From contig NZ_JBPDIH010000001.1 of NCBI RefSeq assembly GCF_052030545.1, positions 248,001 through 312,000 of the forward strand: a DNA stretch of 64,000 bases, read 5' to 3'. The position numbers and the translations under genes are program-made. The notes beneath the pieces are model-generated. The model was given only the letters and a program-made list of their open reading frames with translations. It was not told the origin of the DNA and did no database searches. The stretch is from CANMXU01 sp052030545. Its GTDB lineage: Bacteria > Pseudomonadota > Gammaproteobacteria > Enterobacterales > Alteromonadaceae. Position 1 is the stretch's first letter; each line of letters begins with the position of its first letter. Shown piece after piece: positions 1 to 8,945 of this stretch.

Positions 1-516
1 CAACAAACTTAATTGACCAGCAGACGGAAACCAAGCGAGTTGAATAGAAAACGCCATTATTGCAAGTAAGCCTAGCCAAAAAACAGGAATAGAATAACCA
101 AACATTGCCACAGTTAAAATAAGGTTGTCGGTTAGCTTTTCATGCTTAATTGCAGCAATAAAACCAATTGGTACACCCACAAACATCGCCACTAATAACG
201 CAGCAATAGAGAGCTCCATTGTCGCAGGCAATAAAGTTTTAATTTCATCGAGCACAGGTAATTGGCTAGCCATGGATAAACCCAAATCGCCATTAAACAT
301 ATGCGAAAGGTAAGCCCAATATTGGATAACAATATTTTCATCTTGACGATATTCGTCACTTAATAGTGCAAGTTGTTCTGGCGTGGCATTAATTTGGCCT
401 GTTAAATTAACTAAGGCATCGCCGGGGAACATGTAGCTTAAACTAAATGACAGTAGCGTGAGCAGCAAAAAGGTAAACAGCAATAAATTTAGTCGACGTA
501 GTGTGAAAATTATCAT
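1..516 (-). CDS. sapB: SapB-type peptide ABC transporter permease (partial, 3' end outside window)
   Basis: Inner-membrane permease of a peptide/antimicrobial-peptide ABC importer (SapABCDF type). The 172 codons inside the window begin MIIFTLRRLNLLLFT, closely matching the E. coli SapB N-terminus, and continue through a transmembrane helix, a periplasmic loop, and the segment PATMELSIAALLVAMFVGVP typical of binding-protein-dependent permeases. The reading frame is open to base 1, so the C-terminal part is missing because of the window edge, not because of a mutation. The ATG at 516 lies one base after the sapA stop codon, so the two are translationally coupled. The sapA-sapB order next to pspF matches E. 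coli. Confidence 0.9.
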   Translation of the reverse strand, partial: MIIFTLRRLNLLLFTFLLLTLLSFSLSYMFPGDALVNLTGQINATPEQLALLSDEYRQDENIVIQYWAYLSHMFNGDLGLSMASQLPVLDEIKTLLPATMELSIAALLVAMFVGVPIGFIAAIKHEKLTDNLILTVAMFGYSIPVFWLGLLAIMAFSIQLAWFPSAGQLSLL

Positions 517-517
517 C

Positions 518-2149
518 TTACTTTTTACTCACTGCTGAAAAATCGATGCCGCCAATGGAGTGAAGTAGTTGTCCTTCAACATTTTCGCTTCTTGCTTGAA
601 ATCGCTTTGAGTGGGCAATAGGAATCAAGGGCACTTCTTTTGCTAAAATCTCAAGCGCTCTGGCGTAGTACTTTTTACGCAACCCAATGTTATTGGTTGC
701 CAACGACTCTTTTAATAGTTTATCAAACTCTTCGTTACACCAAAATACGCGATTATTGCCTGACTCAGCGGAACTACAGCTAAGCAATGGCGTGAAAAAA
801 TTATCAGGGTCGGGATGATCGGCAGACCAACCTAGCAATACAGATTGATGTTCGCCTTGCGCAAGCTTACGTAAAAATGTGCCCCATTCAAAGCTAACAA
901 TATTAACGGTGATGCCAATTTGTTTTAAATCTGATTGAATTAATTTAGCCATAGTTAAAGCATTTGGATTGTAAGCTCGCTGCACTGGCATTGCCCAAAT
1001 ATCCATAGTAAACCCATCGGGGTAGCCGGCAGCGACCAGTAAAGAACGTGCAAACTCGATAGAGTACGTTCGGTCTTTTATATTGCTATTGTAAGCCCAT
1101 GAGTTAGTCGGTAATAGTGAAGTTGCTTGCTCGGCATGACCAAAATACACCGCTTCAATGATGGCTTGCTTGTTAATGGCGTGAGCAATAGCTGATCGTA
1201 CTTCTTGGTTATCAAATGGGGCTTTTTGGGTATTAAAACCTAAATAACCTACATTAAATGAAGTAACCGCTTCTAAGATAAGATCGTCGCGCTCGTTGAT
1301 TTTTTCATGTGCTATTGGGTAGGCGACAACATCACACTCACCAGTAAGTAGTTTTGTTAGCCGACTGGTATTACTTGGGGTGATATCGAATAACAATTGT
1401 GAAAGCTCAGTTTTATTCTGCCAATAGTTTTCATGTGGGTAATAGCGAATTAACGAACCAGGGCGATATTCAATAAGTTTATATGGACCGGTACCTATTG
1501 GATTTAAATCAATTTGCTGATGGCGATTTTCTAGAGCTAATTGCTCGGCATACTCTTTTGATAAAATTACTGCAAAATCTGTCGCTAAGTTGGCGAGAAA
1601 TGAACTGTTTGAATTATTTAAGTTAAAACGAACGGTATAGTCGTTTATTTTTTCTATAGACTGCACTAATTCGGCAAACCTAACACTTTCAAAAAAAGGA
1701 TAGCTGCCGCCAGATACCTCATGGTATTCATGCTGTTCATTTAAAATTCGCTCGAAGCTAAACATCACGTCATCAGCATTTAACATCCGAGTTGGCGTGA
1801 AGTACTGTGTAGTGTGAAAACTGATATCTTTGCGTAAATAAAAGGTAATGCGTTTACCATCGCGGGTGACATGCCAAGATTTGGCAATTGACGGCACTAT
1901 GGTATGGTCGTCACTGTTAAATGCAATCAATCGATCATAAAGGTGTTTAGCTGTGGTATCTACTGTGGTACCTGATGTTACCGTTTGTGGATTAAAACTC
2001 TCAGGGGAGCCTTCCGCACAATAAATAATACTTTGCTCTTTTAAAGACACGTCATTAGCTGAATCACACGCACTTAGGGCCAGTGCCAAACTTAGTGTGA
2101 GTATGCGCTTATAAGTGAATAAACGTGTTAATAATCTATTGTTCATCAT
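518..2149 (-). CDS. sapA: SapA-type peptide-binding lipoprotein (SBP family 5)
   Basis: Substrate-binding component of the Sap peptide ABC transporter, 543 aa, family 5 solute-binding fold (oligopeptide/dipeptide type). The N-terminus has a basic stretch, a hydrophobic segment and a lipobox LSAC with Cys28, so it is predicted to be a lipoprotein. Asp29 at position +2 is the classic inner-membrane retention residue, which would keep it beside the permease. The body carries family features such as GTGPYKL and NVGYLGFNTQKAPF (start of the second lobe). Its start overlaps the end of pspF by 14 bases and sapB follows directly. In other bacteria Sap proteins are linked to antimicrobial-peptide resistance and peptide or heme uptake; the substrate here is unknown. 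Confidence 0.88.
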   Translation of the reverse strand: MMNNRLLTRLFTYKRILTLSLALALSACDSANDVSLKEQSIIYCAEGSPESFNPQTVTSGTTVDTTAKHLYDRLIAFNSDDHTIVPSIAKSWHVTRDGKRITFYLRKDISFHTTQYFTPTRMLNADDVMFSFERILNEQHEYHEVSGGSYPFFESVRFAELVQSIEKINDYTVRFNLNNSNSSFLANLATDFAVILSKEYAEQLALENRHQQIDLNPIGTGPYKLIEYRPGSLIRYYPHENYWQNKTELSQLLFDITPSNTSRLTKLLTGECDVVAYPIAHEKINERDDLILEAVTSFNVGYLGFNTQKAPFDNQEVRSAIAHAINKQAIIEAVYFGHAEQATSLLPTNSWAYNSNIKDRTYSIEFARSLLVAAGYPDGFTMDIWAMPVQRAYNPNALTMAKLIQSDLKQIGITVNIVSFEWGTFLRKLAQGEHQSVLLGWSADHPDPDNFFTPLLSCSSAESGNNRVFWCNEEFDKLLKESLATNNIGLRKKYYARALEILAKEVPLIPIAHSKRFQARSENVEGQLLHSIGGIDFSAVSKK

Positions 2150-3239
2150 TCATGCTGCCATCAAGTAAATTGTATTTTTTCAAATACCCTCGTAATTGAT
2201 GATAGGTTAGCTCCAAGGCTTCGGCGGTTTTCTTTTGATTGAATTGATGAGCGGCCAAGGCAGATTTGAGCAATTCAATCTCATAGTCTTGTGACAGGTT
2301 TTTCAGTGACAATGGAAACTGTAACGTAGGTTTTTCTGCGCTGACTGTTGTAACGGCAGCAGTGTTTTCTGTTACGTTTGGTTCAATAGTATTCACTGTT
2401 TCTTTAACTTGAGCGCTGCGGTCGTGAGTTTTCACCCGTTGTTGTGGTCGATACGCCGAAACAAATGGATCAATAACCAGTTCATGCACGGGCACATGCG
2501 GGTTGTTGCTGCGATAAACACTACGCTCAACCACATTTTTTAATTCACGTACGTTACCTGGCCAATGATAATCAAGCAGTGATCGCTTGGCTTTTTCAGA
2601 GAAACCACTGAATAATTCAAAGTCTAATTCGCGTGCCATATTAATAGCAAAATGTTCCGCCAAAATAAGAATGTCTTCTATGCGTTCTCTTAATGGCGGT
2701 AAGGTGATCACATCAAAGGCAAGTCGGTCGAGTAGGTCGGCACGAAACTCACCTGATTCAGCTAAACTTGGTAAATCTTCATTGGTTGCCGCGATTAAAC
2801 GTGCGTCGGTTTTAATGGTGCGAGAGCCGCCAACGCGTTCAAATTCACCGTATTCAACCACGCGTAGTAGTTTTTCTTGAATTAAACCTGAGGTATTTGC
2901 GATTTCATCTAAAAACAAGCTGCCGTTATTAGCACGTTCAAACCGGCCTTCATGACGTTTATTTGCGCCAGTAAAAGCACCGCTTTCATAACCAAACAAT
3001 TCACTTTCTAATAAGTTTTCATTTAAGGCAGCACAGTTAAGCTTTAAATAGTTTTGATCCCAACGTTTCGATAAGTAGTGCAGGCGTGCGGCGACGAGCT
3101 CTTTACCTGTGCCGCGTTCACCAATAATAAGTACTGGTTTGCTTAGCGGAGCAACTTGAGAAATGTGTTCAAGAACTTCAAGAAAACTGTTTGACTGGCC
3201 AATAAGATTATCTTTTTGGTTGAAGCGGGTCATGCTCAT
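2136..3239 (-). CDS. pspF: Phage shock protein operon transcriptional activator PspF
   Basis: Sigma-54-dependent AAA+ activator of the psp genes, 367 aa. Visible are Walker A GERGTGKE (residues 40-47), the sigma-54-contacting GAFTGA loop (87-92), Walker B LFLDEI, the NVREL segment at the end of the AAA+ domain, and a Fis-type helix-turn-helix at the C-terminus (NQKKTAEALELTYHQLRGYL). There is no N-terminal receiver or sensor domain, as usual for PspF, which is held inactive by PspA. A poorly conserved linker of about 60 residues precedes the HTH, making it somewhat longer than the E. coli protein. It is divergent from pspABC and overlaps sapA, the arrangement known from enterobacteria. Confidence 0.93.
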   Translation of the reverse strand: MSMTRFNQKDNLIGQSNSFLEVLEHISQVAPLSKPVLIIGERGTGKELVAARLHYLSKRWDQNYLKLNCAALNENLLESELFGYESGAFTGANKRHEGRFERANNGSLFLDEIANTSGLIQEKLLRVVEYGEFERVGGSRTIKTDARLIAATNEDLPSLAESGEFRADLLDRLAFDVITLPPLRERIEDILILAEHFAINMARELDFELFSGFSEKAKRSLLDYHWPGNVRELKNVVERSVYRSNNPHVPVHELVIDPFVSAYRPQQRVKTHDRSAQVKETVNTIEPNVTENTAAVTTVSAEKPTLQFPLSLKNLSQDYEIELLKSALAAHQFNQKKTAEALELTYHQLRGYLKKYNLLDGSMNDEQ

Positions 3240-3358
3240 ACCTAATAATTGGTTTATTTCGCTAACAAATAGTGTATTTCATTAACGCTATGGATTGAAG
3301 TTTTTTTTGATATTATAATAAAACTAATTAAACCAATCGTTTATCTCGGTATAAAAAC

Positions 3359-3375
3359 TTGGTATAAAAAGTGAA
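3359..3375 (+). promoter_or_regulatory. Weak sigma-54-like -24/-12 element upstream of pspA
   Basis: TTGGTATAAAAAGTGAA has GG, ten bases, then G, the spacing of a -24/-12 element, about 47 bases before the pspA start. The -12 half is degenerate (GA rather than GC). PspF next door predicts that such a site should exist in this gap, and this is the best match found. The preceding bases contain a second GGTATAAAAA copy. Confidence 0.35.
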
Positions 3376-3421
3376 TACTATCTAGCAGACAGTAAATTAA
3401 TCATAGCATGAGGAAGTAATT

Positions 3422-4093
3422 ATGGGTGTTTTTTCGAGATTTTCAGACATCATTAACTCTAATATCAATAGCTTATTAGATAAAGCTGAAGACCCAACTA
3501 AAATGGTGCGTTTAATTATTCAAGAAATGGAAGATACCTTAGTTGAAGTACGTTCATCATCAGCTAAAATGATCGCAGATAAAAAAGATCTTGTTCGTCA
3601 AAGTGCACGATTTGAAAATGACGCACAGCAATGGCAAGAAAAAGCGGAATTAGCGTTAAGCAAAGACCGTGAAGATTTAGCCCGCGCAGCCTTGCTTGAA
3701 AAGAAAAAGTGTGAAGACAGTGCGCAAGCATTAGCTGAAGAGCTTGCACATGTTGAAGAGCATATTGCTAAGTTACAAGATGAAATAACGCAATTGCAAG
3801 ATAAGCTAGTTGATGCAAAAGCGCGTCAAAAAGCAATATTGCTTCGAGAGAAAAGTGCTAATTCTCGCTTAAAAGTTAAGCAAAACCTACATAGCGACAA
3901 AATTAATGACGCAATGAGCCGCTTTGACAACTATGAGCGAAAAATCGATGATATAGAAGCGCAAGTAGAGTCATATGATATTGGCAGTAAATCGTTGGCT
4001 GATGAAATTGCTGAACTTGAAGCTAATGAGAAAGTTGATGATGAATTAGCGCAGTTAAAAGCAAAAATGAACGCGGATAAAAAAGACAAATAA
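3422..4093 (+). CDS. pspA: Phage shock protein A (PspA/IM30 family)
   Basis: Peripheral inner-membrane stress protein of the ESCRT-III-like PspA/IM30 family, 223 aa, the same size as other PspA proteins. It starts MGVFSRFSDIINSNINSLLDKAEDP, the amphipathic membrane-binding helix and family signature, and the remainder is almost entirely coiled coil. Known roles of the family are membrane repair or proton-motive-force maintenance, and inhibition of PspF. An AGGAAG ribosome-binding site lies 6 bases before the ATG. It is the first gene of a pspABC operon. Confidence 0.95.
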   Translation: MGVFSRFSDIINSNINSLLDKAEDPTKMVRLIIQEMEDTLVEVRSSSAKMIADKKDLVRQSARFENDAQQWQEKAELALSKDREDLARAALLEKKKCEDSAQALAEELAHVEEHIAKLQDEITQLQDKLVDAKARQKAILLREKSANSRLKVKQNLHSDKINDAMSRFDNYERKIDDIEAQVESYDIGSKSLADEIAELEANEKVDDELAQLKAKMNADKKDK

Positions 4094-4122
4094 TAAGCAT
4101 ATAAGACTATAGGAGAAGTATT

Positions 4123-4350
4123 GTGGAAGATATCATTATGGCACCCGTTATAATATTTATGGTAGTGGTTGCTCCTATTTGGTTGGTGCTTCATTATCGC
4201 AGTAAGGGGCAGGTAAGCCAGGGGTTAAGTGAAGAAGAGTATATTCAGTTATCCGAACTTTCAGAATTAGCCGATAAAATGTCTGACCGAATTCAGACGT
4301 TAGAAGCCATTTTAGATGCTGAAACACCAGATTGGAGAAGCAAGTTATGA
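4123..4350 (+). CDS. pspB: Envelope stress response membrane protein PspB
   Basis: Small inner-membrane protein, 75 aa, with one N-terminal transmembrane helix (IIMAPVIIFMVVVAPIWLVL) followed by the family sequence LHYRSKG and a C-terminal coiled-coil with DRIQTLEAILD. With PspC it senses membrane damage and relieves PspA inhibition of PspF. The GTG at 4123 is chosen because AGGAG ends 7 bases upstream; an in-frame ATG at 4138 would cut into the membrane helix. The stop codon overlaps the pspC start as ATGA. Confidence 0.9.
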   Translation: MEDIIMAPVIIFMVVVAPIWLVLHYRSKGQVSQGLSEEEYIQLSELSELADKMSDRIQTLEAILDAETPDWRSKL

Positions 4351-4799
4351 GCATAAAACGCGGTGAGCTTTTTCGAAATAAAGACCGAGGAAAACTCGCA
4401 GGTGTATGCGCAGGCTTAGCAGACTATTTTGGCTGGGAAACGTGGTTAGTTCGTATCTTGGTTGTTTCTGGGGTATTGCTCGGCATGGGCTGGTTCATTG
4501 TGGTTTATATTGCCTGTTGGTTTATTCTTGACGAAAAACCTAAAAATGTTAGTACGTTTAAAAATGCCAATGCAAGTGAAGGACAACAACCTCAGTCAGC
4601 GCCTAATGCAAATAATGGCAACTTTGCTGATGAGTCAATTAAAGTCAAAGCGCGAATTTGGCAAGCGGGTGAACCACCAAAACAGGCATTGTTTGATATT
4701 AGACGTAAATTTTCAACGCTTGAAAAAAAGCTGAGAAAAATGGAGCAATATGTAACCTCGGCAGAGTTTACGGTTTCAAGAGAAATTAATAAACTGTAA
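4347..4799 (+). CDS. pspC: Envelope stress response membrane protein PspC
   Basis: Inner-membrane stress sensor, 150 aa. The PspC domain is at residues 5-60: RGKLAGVCAGLADYFGW, then a membrane segment ending in CWFILDEKP. A C-terminal cytoplasmic region ends in a predicted coiled coil (FDIRRKFSTLEKKLRKMEQYV). Start: the ATG at 4347 overlaps the pspB stop and has GGAG 9 bases upstream; a TTG 15 bases further upstream is in frame but less likely. It is the last gene of pspABC; a strong terminator follows. Confidence 0.92.
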   Translation: MSIKRGELFRNKDRGKLAGVCAGLADYFGWETWLVRILVVSGVLLGMGWFIVVYIACWFILDEKPKNVSTFKNANASEGQQPQSAPNANNGNFADESIKVKARIWQAGEPPKQALFDIRRKFSTLEKKLRKMEQYVTSAEFTVSREINKL

Positions 4800-4821
4800 T
4801 CCTTGTCAGCGAGTATGTATC

Positions 4822-4852
4822 AATAAAGACCTTAATTGGTCTTTATTTTTTT
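4822..4852 (+). terminator. Rho-independent terminator after pspABC
   Basis: A perfect 10-bp stem (AATAAAGACC / GGTCTTTATT) with loop TTAATT is followed by a T run. It separates pspABC from ycjX. Confidence 0.88.
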
Positions 4853-5013
4853 CTATACCCTTCGTGCGGTTTTCCAAACGCTTAATCACAATAGCGCATT
4901 AACTTTTTGAATAGGTGAAATTCTTGAACGCTATTTTAAATCAAATCGCTATTATCTCGATAAATAACTTAGTAGTATCTGCTAGTTATTTTTAAATAAT
5001 CAAAATTGTTACT

Positions 5014-6444
5014 ATGGCATTGCTTAAAAAAGAACAGTTAGAAAAGTTAAAACACAAAGCAGAAGAGCTGCTTAATCGAACGCTCGACCAACACGTTACC
5101 TTAGCGGTAACCGGGTTAAGTCGTAGTGGTAAAACTGCATTTATCACCTCGTTAGTCAATCAACTTATCAATGAAGGCAGTGGCGCAAAGCTCAGTTTTT
5201 TTAATCCTGTTCATCAAGGGCGATTCATTGCTGCTAAGCGGGTTCCACAAAAGCATTTTCACATTGGTCGTTTTGATTACGACAGCGCGGTGAATGCATT
5301 TTCATTAGCGCCGCCCAAATGGCCAGAGCCGACGCAAGGTATTAGCGAATTGCGCATTGCGATAAAGTATCAGCCGAAAGAGTCGCTGTTAAAGTATGCG
5401 ACTGAAACTGCAACCTTATATTTAGATATTACCGATTATCCCGGTGAGTGGTTGTTAGACTTGCCTATGTTAAATCAAACGTTTGAAGAATGGTCGATGC
5501 AGATGGTTAGCTTGTTAAAACAAGCGCCTAGAAGCGAGCACTCGCAAGCATTTTTAGCAAAAGTTGAGCAGCTAGAACCTTTAGCTCCCGCTAATGAAGA
5601 GTTATTGGCTGATATCGCCAAAGAATATACCGACTTGTTACATTATTACCGTGATACGTTAGGGTTATCACTTATTCAACCGGGTCGTTTTATTTTGCCA
5701 GGTGAACTTGCCGATGCGCCAATATTACAGTTTTTTCCGTATACCGCTTTTGAACAAATCGATGGTAATGATTATCAAAATGCTGGCGACGATACGTTGG
5801 TTGGCATGTTGCGCGCACGGTTTATTAGTTATAAAGAAAGAGTGGTACGCAAATTTTATAAAGAGCACTTTGTTAATTTTGACCGTCAAATTGTCTTAGC
5901 TGACTGCCTTACGCCACTTAATAAAGGGGCTGAAATTTTTGGTGATTTAGAGCAAGCTACGGCGCAGATTTTAGAAAGTTTCAATTATGGTAAGTCGGGT
6001 GTTTTATCGCGACTATTTTCGCCAAAAATTGATAAATTGTTGTTTGCGGCAACTAAAGCTGATCATGTAACGTCAGAGCAACACGTTAATTTAGTGAGTT
6101 TACTCAATCAATTAGTACACACCACTAAGCACCAACTTAACTTTGAAAATATCGAAATGGAGACCCTAGCTGTTGCGTCGGTTAAAACGACGCTAAATGG
6201 TAAAAGTATTTACCAAGGTAAGGAGGTTCCCGTTATTCAAGGTAAAAGTGCAAACGAGCAAAAACTTATTACCGTATTTCCGGGTGCTGTACCAGCGCGA
6301 TTGCCCAAAGCAGACTATTGGCAAAATGGTGGCTTTAATTTTATATCGTTTGAACCAATAGAGCCATTAGCGCCGCATCAGTGTTTACCGCATTTACGAA
6401 TGGATCAGGTACTTGAATTCTTATTAGGGGATAAAATGAAATGA
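5014..6444 (+). CDS. ycjX: YcjX-type DUF463 P-loop protein
   Basis: Predicted cytoplasmic P-loop NTPase of the YcjX/DUF463 family, 476 aa. The Walker A is GLSRSGKT near residues 34-41, and DITDYPGEWLLDLP is a family motif. Its molecular function is not established; it is stress-associated and commonly linked to the Psp system and to ycjF. Here it follows pspC after a terminator and about 200 bases, so it probably has its own promoter, although no clear one is visible. The ATG has only a weak ribosome-binding site. The last bases overlap ycjF as ATGA, indicating coupled translation. Confidence 0.9.
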   Translation: MALLKKEQLEKLKHKAEELLNRTLDQHVTLAVTGLSRSGKTAFITSLVNQLINEGSGAKLSFFNPVHQGRFIAAKRVPQKHFHIGRFDYDSAVNAFSLAPPKWPEPTQGISELRIAIKYQPKESLLKYATETATLYLDITDYPGEWLLDLPMLNQTFEEWSMQMVSLLKQAPRSEHSQAFLAKVEQLEPLAPANEELLADIAKEYTDLLHYYRDTLGLSLIQPGRFILPGELADAPILQFFPYTAFEQIDGNDYQNAGDDTLVGMLRARFISYKERVVRKFYKEHFVNFDRQIVLADCLTPLNKGAEIFGDLEQATAQILESFNYGKSGVLSRLFSPKIDKLLFAATKADHVTSEQHVNLVSLLNQLVHTTKHQLNFENIEMETLAVASVKTTLNGKSIYQGKEVPVIQGKSANEQKLITVFPGAVPARLPKADYWQNGGFNFISFEPIEPLAPHQCLPHLRMDQVLEFLLGDKMK

Positions 6445-7454
6445 ATGATGTTGATGAAAAGTACCAGCAGCAAATTTTATTTGAAGACGAGCAATTAAAA
6501 AGCCAATCAATAGAAGATTGTGCGCAAATTGTTTTTGAAAACCAAGACTGGCAACCCGATAACGAATTGCTGAACTCAGTTGATGACATACCAGAGCAAG
6601 AAACTCGGCCACGTTGGTTAATGCGAATGATATTTGCGCTATTTAGCGTGATTGTGGTGATTGAAGCGGTTGAGTTTTTTACTTTAGGATTTTCGCAAAC
6701 TCCGATTGTTGCAGCGCTTTATGCGGCGCTGCTATTTTGCTTGTCGTTAACCGTCGGTGCGACGATTTTTCGTGAAGTTTCAGGATTACGTCAGTTAAAA
6801 GCACAACAACAAATTAAACAAAAAACTACCGCTTTACTTAAAGGTGACGAAAAACAGTCAGCGAAAGATTTATGTACTGAGTTGTCGGCAAAACTGCCCT
6901 GCGATTTGCAGTCAGAGCTCGAACAACAATGGGCTGACGTCAACTTGCATGACTACAATGACCAAGAAATCCTGCAATTATATACACGTACCGTCTTGAC
7001 TAAAGTTGATCAAAAAGCGGTTGCGGAAATTGCTAAGTTTTCGTCTGAATCTGTCGTGCTAATTGCATTAAGCCCAGTCGCTATCATTGATATGTTTATC
7101 ATGTTTAGTCGTAATTTACGTTTAGTGAACAAAATCGCCGGTTTATATGGCTTAAAATTAGGCTACTGGAGCCGAATAAAATTAATTAAACAAGTCATTA
7201 TCAATGTGGTTTATGCTGGCGCAAGCGAGCTAGTCGCAGACTTTGGCGCAGACATGTTAGGCGCCGATATGTTAGGAAAACTTTCCGGTCGACTAGCGCA
7301 AGGTTTAGGTGCCGGTTTATTAACAGCACGCCTTGGATTAAAAACGTTACAGTTGGTTCGACCTATCCCGTTCGAGCAAGATGCGCCTAAGCTTGGTCAT
7401 ATCCGTAAAGAGATGATTTCACAAATAAAACAACTTGCTTTAAATAAAGCTTAA
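6441..7454 (+). CDS. ycjF: YcjF family membrane protein (TIGR01620/DUF697)
   Basis: Inner-membrane protein of the YcjF family, 337 aa. A cytoplasmic N-terminal region of about 60 residues is followed by two adjacent membrane segments (LMRMIFALFSVIVVIEAVEF and VAALYAALLFCLSLTVGATI) and a C-terminal DUF697 domain with SPVAIIDMFIMFSRNLRLVN and a glycine-rich helix region (SGRLAQGLGAGLLTARLGL). Its function is unknown. It is co-translated with ycjX, and the ycjX-ycjF-tyrR neighbourhood is the same as in E. coli, except that phhAB lies between here. Confidence 0.9.
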   Translation: MNDVDEKYQQQILFEDEQLKSQSIEDCAQIVFENQDWQPDNELLNSVDDIPEQETRPRWLMRMIFALFSVIVVIEAVEFFTLGFSQTPIVAALYAALLFCLSLTVGATIFREVSGLRQLKAQQQIKQKTTALLKGDEKQSAKDLCTELSAKLPCDLQSELEQQWADVNLHDYNDQEILQLYTRTVLTKVDQKAVAEIAKFSSESVVLIALSPVAIIDMFIMFSRNLRLVNKIAGLYGLKLGYWSRIKLIKQVIINVVYAGASELVADFGADMLGADMLGKLSGRLAQGLGAGLLTARLGLKTLQLVRPIPFEQDAPKLGHIRKEMISQIKQLALNKA

Positions 7455-7475
7455 ACAAGTTATATCAAGGTGCGC

Positions 7476-7510
7476 GCGCGATTTATGCATAGTTATAAGT
7501 CGCGCTTTTT
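7476..7510 (+). terminator. Rho-independent terminator after ycjF
   Basis: GCGCGA...TCGCGC extends through a G-T pair and TTAT/ATAA to an 11-bp stem with an 8-base loop, followed directly by TTTTT. Confidence 0.85.
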
Positions 7511-7512
7511 CA

Positions 7513-7530
7513 TGTTCAAAAATCTTTACG
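7513..7530 (+). promoter_or_regulatory. Weak TyrR box upstream of phhA
   Basis: TGTTCA-AAAATC-TTTACG matches the TyrR consensus TGTAAA-N6-TTTACA at 9 of 12 positions and keeps the G and C separated by 14 bases that are considered essential. It lies 118 bases before the phhA start. In pseudomonads the TyrR homologue PhhR activates phhAB, which makes this plausible. Confidence 0.45.
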
Positions 7531-7647
7531 ATAGCACCTAAGTTGAAAATTTACTCAACACTTTAAGGTCTACTTTTTCAACAAAAATTCCCCTAGTATG
7601 AATTTAGCTAAGGCAGCATTTGCTGCAATAATTAAAGGTTGTTTGAC

Positions 7648-8448
7648 ATGGGGAAGGGTACAAAATACGTTTCAAAAATAATGGATGAACAAGGTCATAT
7701 CCATTGGACTGAACAAGAAAATCAAGTCTGGCATGATTTGGTCAAAAGGCAGCTGGCATGCATAAAAAATAAAGCGTGTGATGAGTTTATTCATGGGCTG
7801 AAGCTGCTTGGTTTACCCAGTGATCGGGTTCCGCAATTATACGAAGTTAATGAAGTCTTAACAAAAGCGACGGGCTGGCAATGTGTGCCTGTTAACGCAT
7901 TGATTGGTTTTGAAGAATTTTTTACCTTGTTGTCCGAGAAAAAGTTTCCAGTAGCCACCTTCATTCGCACCCGAGAAGAATTCGATTACCTGCAAGAACC
8001 GGATATTTTTCATGAGATATTTGGCCATTGTCCATTGTTAACCAATAGTGATTTTGCCGATTATACTCAGGCCTATGGCAAAATGGGCTTAGCTGCAACT
8101 AAAGAGCAGCGAATTTACCTTGCGCGCTTATACTGGTTTACAGTTGAATTTGGCTTATTAGATACGCCTCAAGGACTTAGAATATATGGCGGTGGTATTT
8201 TATCCTCACCATTAGAAACAGAGCATGCCGTTAATGATAAGGACGTAGACCGCAAAGCGTTACAAGTGCTCGATGTACTACGCACGCCATATCGAATCGA
8301 CATAATGCAGCCTGTGTATTACATGTTAAATAAAGTGAGTGATTTAAAAACGGTCAGAAAGTTGTCTGTAGAAGACATTATGGCGTTAATAGAGCAAGCC
8401 AAAAAGCTTGGTTTGTTTCCTAAGCAATACGCCACTGATAACCACTAA
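7648..8448 (+). CDS. phhA: Phenylalanine 4-monooxygenase
   Basis: Iron- and tetrahydropterin-dependent hydroxylase converting L-phenylalanine to L-tyrosine, 266 aa, the size of other bacterial monomeric enzymes. The iron ligands are visible: FHEIFGHCPLL supplies His122 and His127, and Glu167 lies in TVEFGLL. The ATG at 7648 is preceded by AAAGG; an in-frame TTG nine bases upstream is a less likely start. phhB follows after 41 bases, so the two form an operon supplying hydroxylase and cofactor recycling. Tyrosine then feeds the fahA/maiA pathway encoded downstream. A weak TyrR box precedes it. Confidence 0.95.
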   Translation: MGKGTKYVSKIMDEQGHIHWTEQENQVWHDLVKRQLACIKNKACDEFIHGLKLLGLPSDRVPQLYEVNEVLTKATGWQCVPVNALIGFEEFFTLLSEKKFPVATFIRTREEFDYLQEPDIFHEIFGHCPLLTNSDFADYTQAYGKMGLAATKEQRIYLARLYWFTVEFGLLDTPQGLRIYGGGILSSPLETEHAVNDKDVDRKALQVLDVLRTPYRIDIMQPVYYMLNKVSDLKTVRKLSVEDIMALIEQAKKLGLFPKQYATDNH

Positions 8449-8489
8449 TTAAACGATTAATAGATTATTTATAACTAAAGGACAGTTAA

Positions 8490-8828
8490 ATGACTGAACA
8501 ATTATCAATTGCTAAATGTGAAGCATGTCATGCAGATGCGCCAAAAGTTTCCGATCAAGAATTACCTGAATTGCTTGCTCAAATTCCAGATTGGGTGCCA
8601 GAAGTTAGAGATGGGATCATGATGTTAGAGCGAGTGTACACATTTAAAAACTATAAACTTGCTTGGGAATTTGCCAATAAAGTTTCAGCATTGGCAGAAG
8701 AAGAGTTCCATCATCCAGCGATATTATTAGAGTGGGGTAAAGTTGTCGTAACATGGTGGAGTCACTCTATTAAAGGGCTACATCGCAATGACTTTATCTG
8801 TGCAGCAAAAACAGACAAGCTGCTGTAG
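8490..8828 (+). CDS. phhB: 4a-hydroxytetrahydrobiopterin dehydratase (pterin-4a-carbinolamine dehydratase)
   Basis: Regenerates the pterin cofactor after phenylalanine hydroxylation by dehydrating the 4a-carbinolamine, 112 aa. The family core is clear: TFKNYKLAWEFANKVSALAE, then FHHPAILLEWGKVVVTWWSH with the catalytic histidines, and GLHRNDFICAAKTD at the end. AAGGAC lies 6 bases before the ATG. It is the second gene of phhAB. Confidence 0.95.
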   Translation: MTEQLSIAKCEACHADAPKVSDQELPELLAQIPDWVPEVRDGIMMLERVYTFKNYKLAWEFANKVSALAEEEFHHPAILLEWGKVVVTWWSHSIKGLHRNDFICAAKTDKLL

Positions 8829-8890
8829 CGTTTTGTTACAAGTTTTCGAACAATAAATTTAAACAGATGTTCCACTTTGCTTTTGCATGT

Positions 8891-8908
8891 TGTAAAAATT
8901 AGTTTACA
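8891..8908 (+). promoter_or_regulatory. Perfect TyrR box upstream of tyrR
   Basis: TGTAAAAATTAGTTTACA matches TGTAAA-N6-TTTACA at all 12 consensus positions, 37 bases before the tyrR start. A candidate -10 (TATAAT, about 8921-8926) lies just downstream, so TyrR bound here would probably repress its own gene. Confidence 0.8.
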
Positions 8909-8945
8909 ATAGTCTTTTGAGTATAATAATCAGAGGACCTGCAGA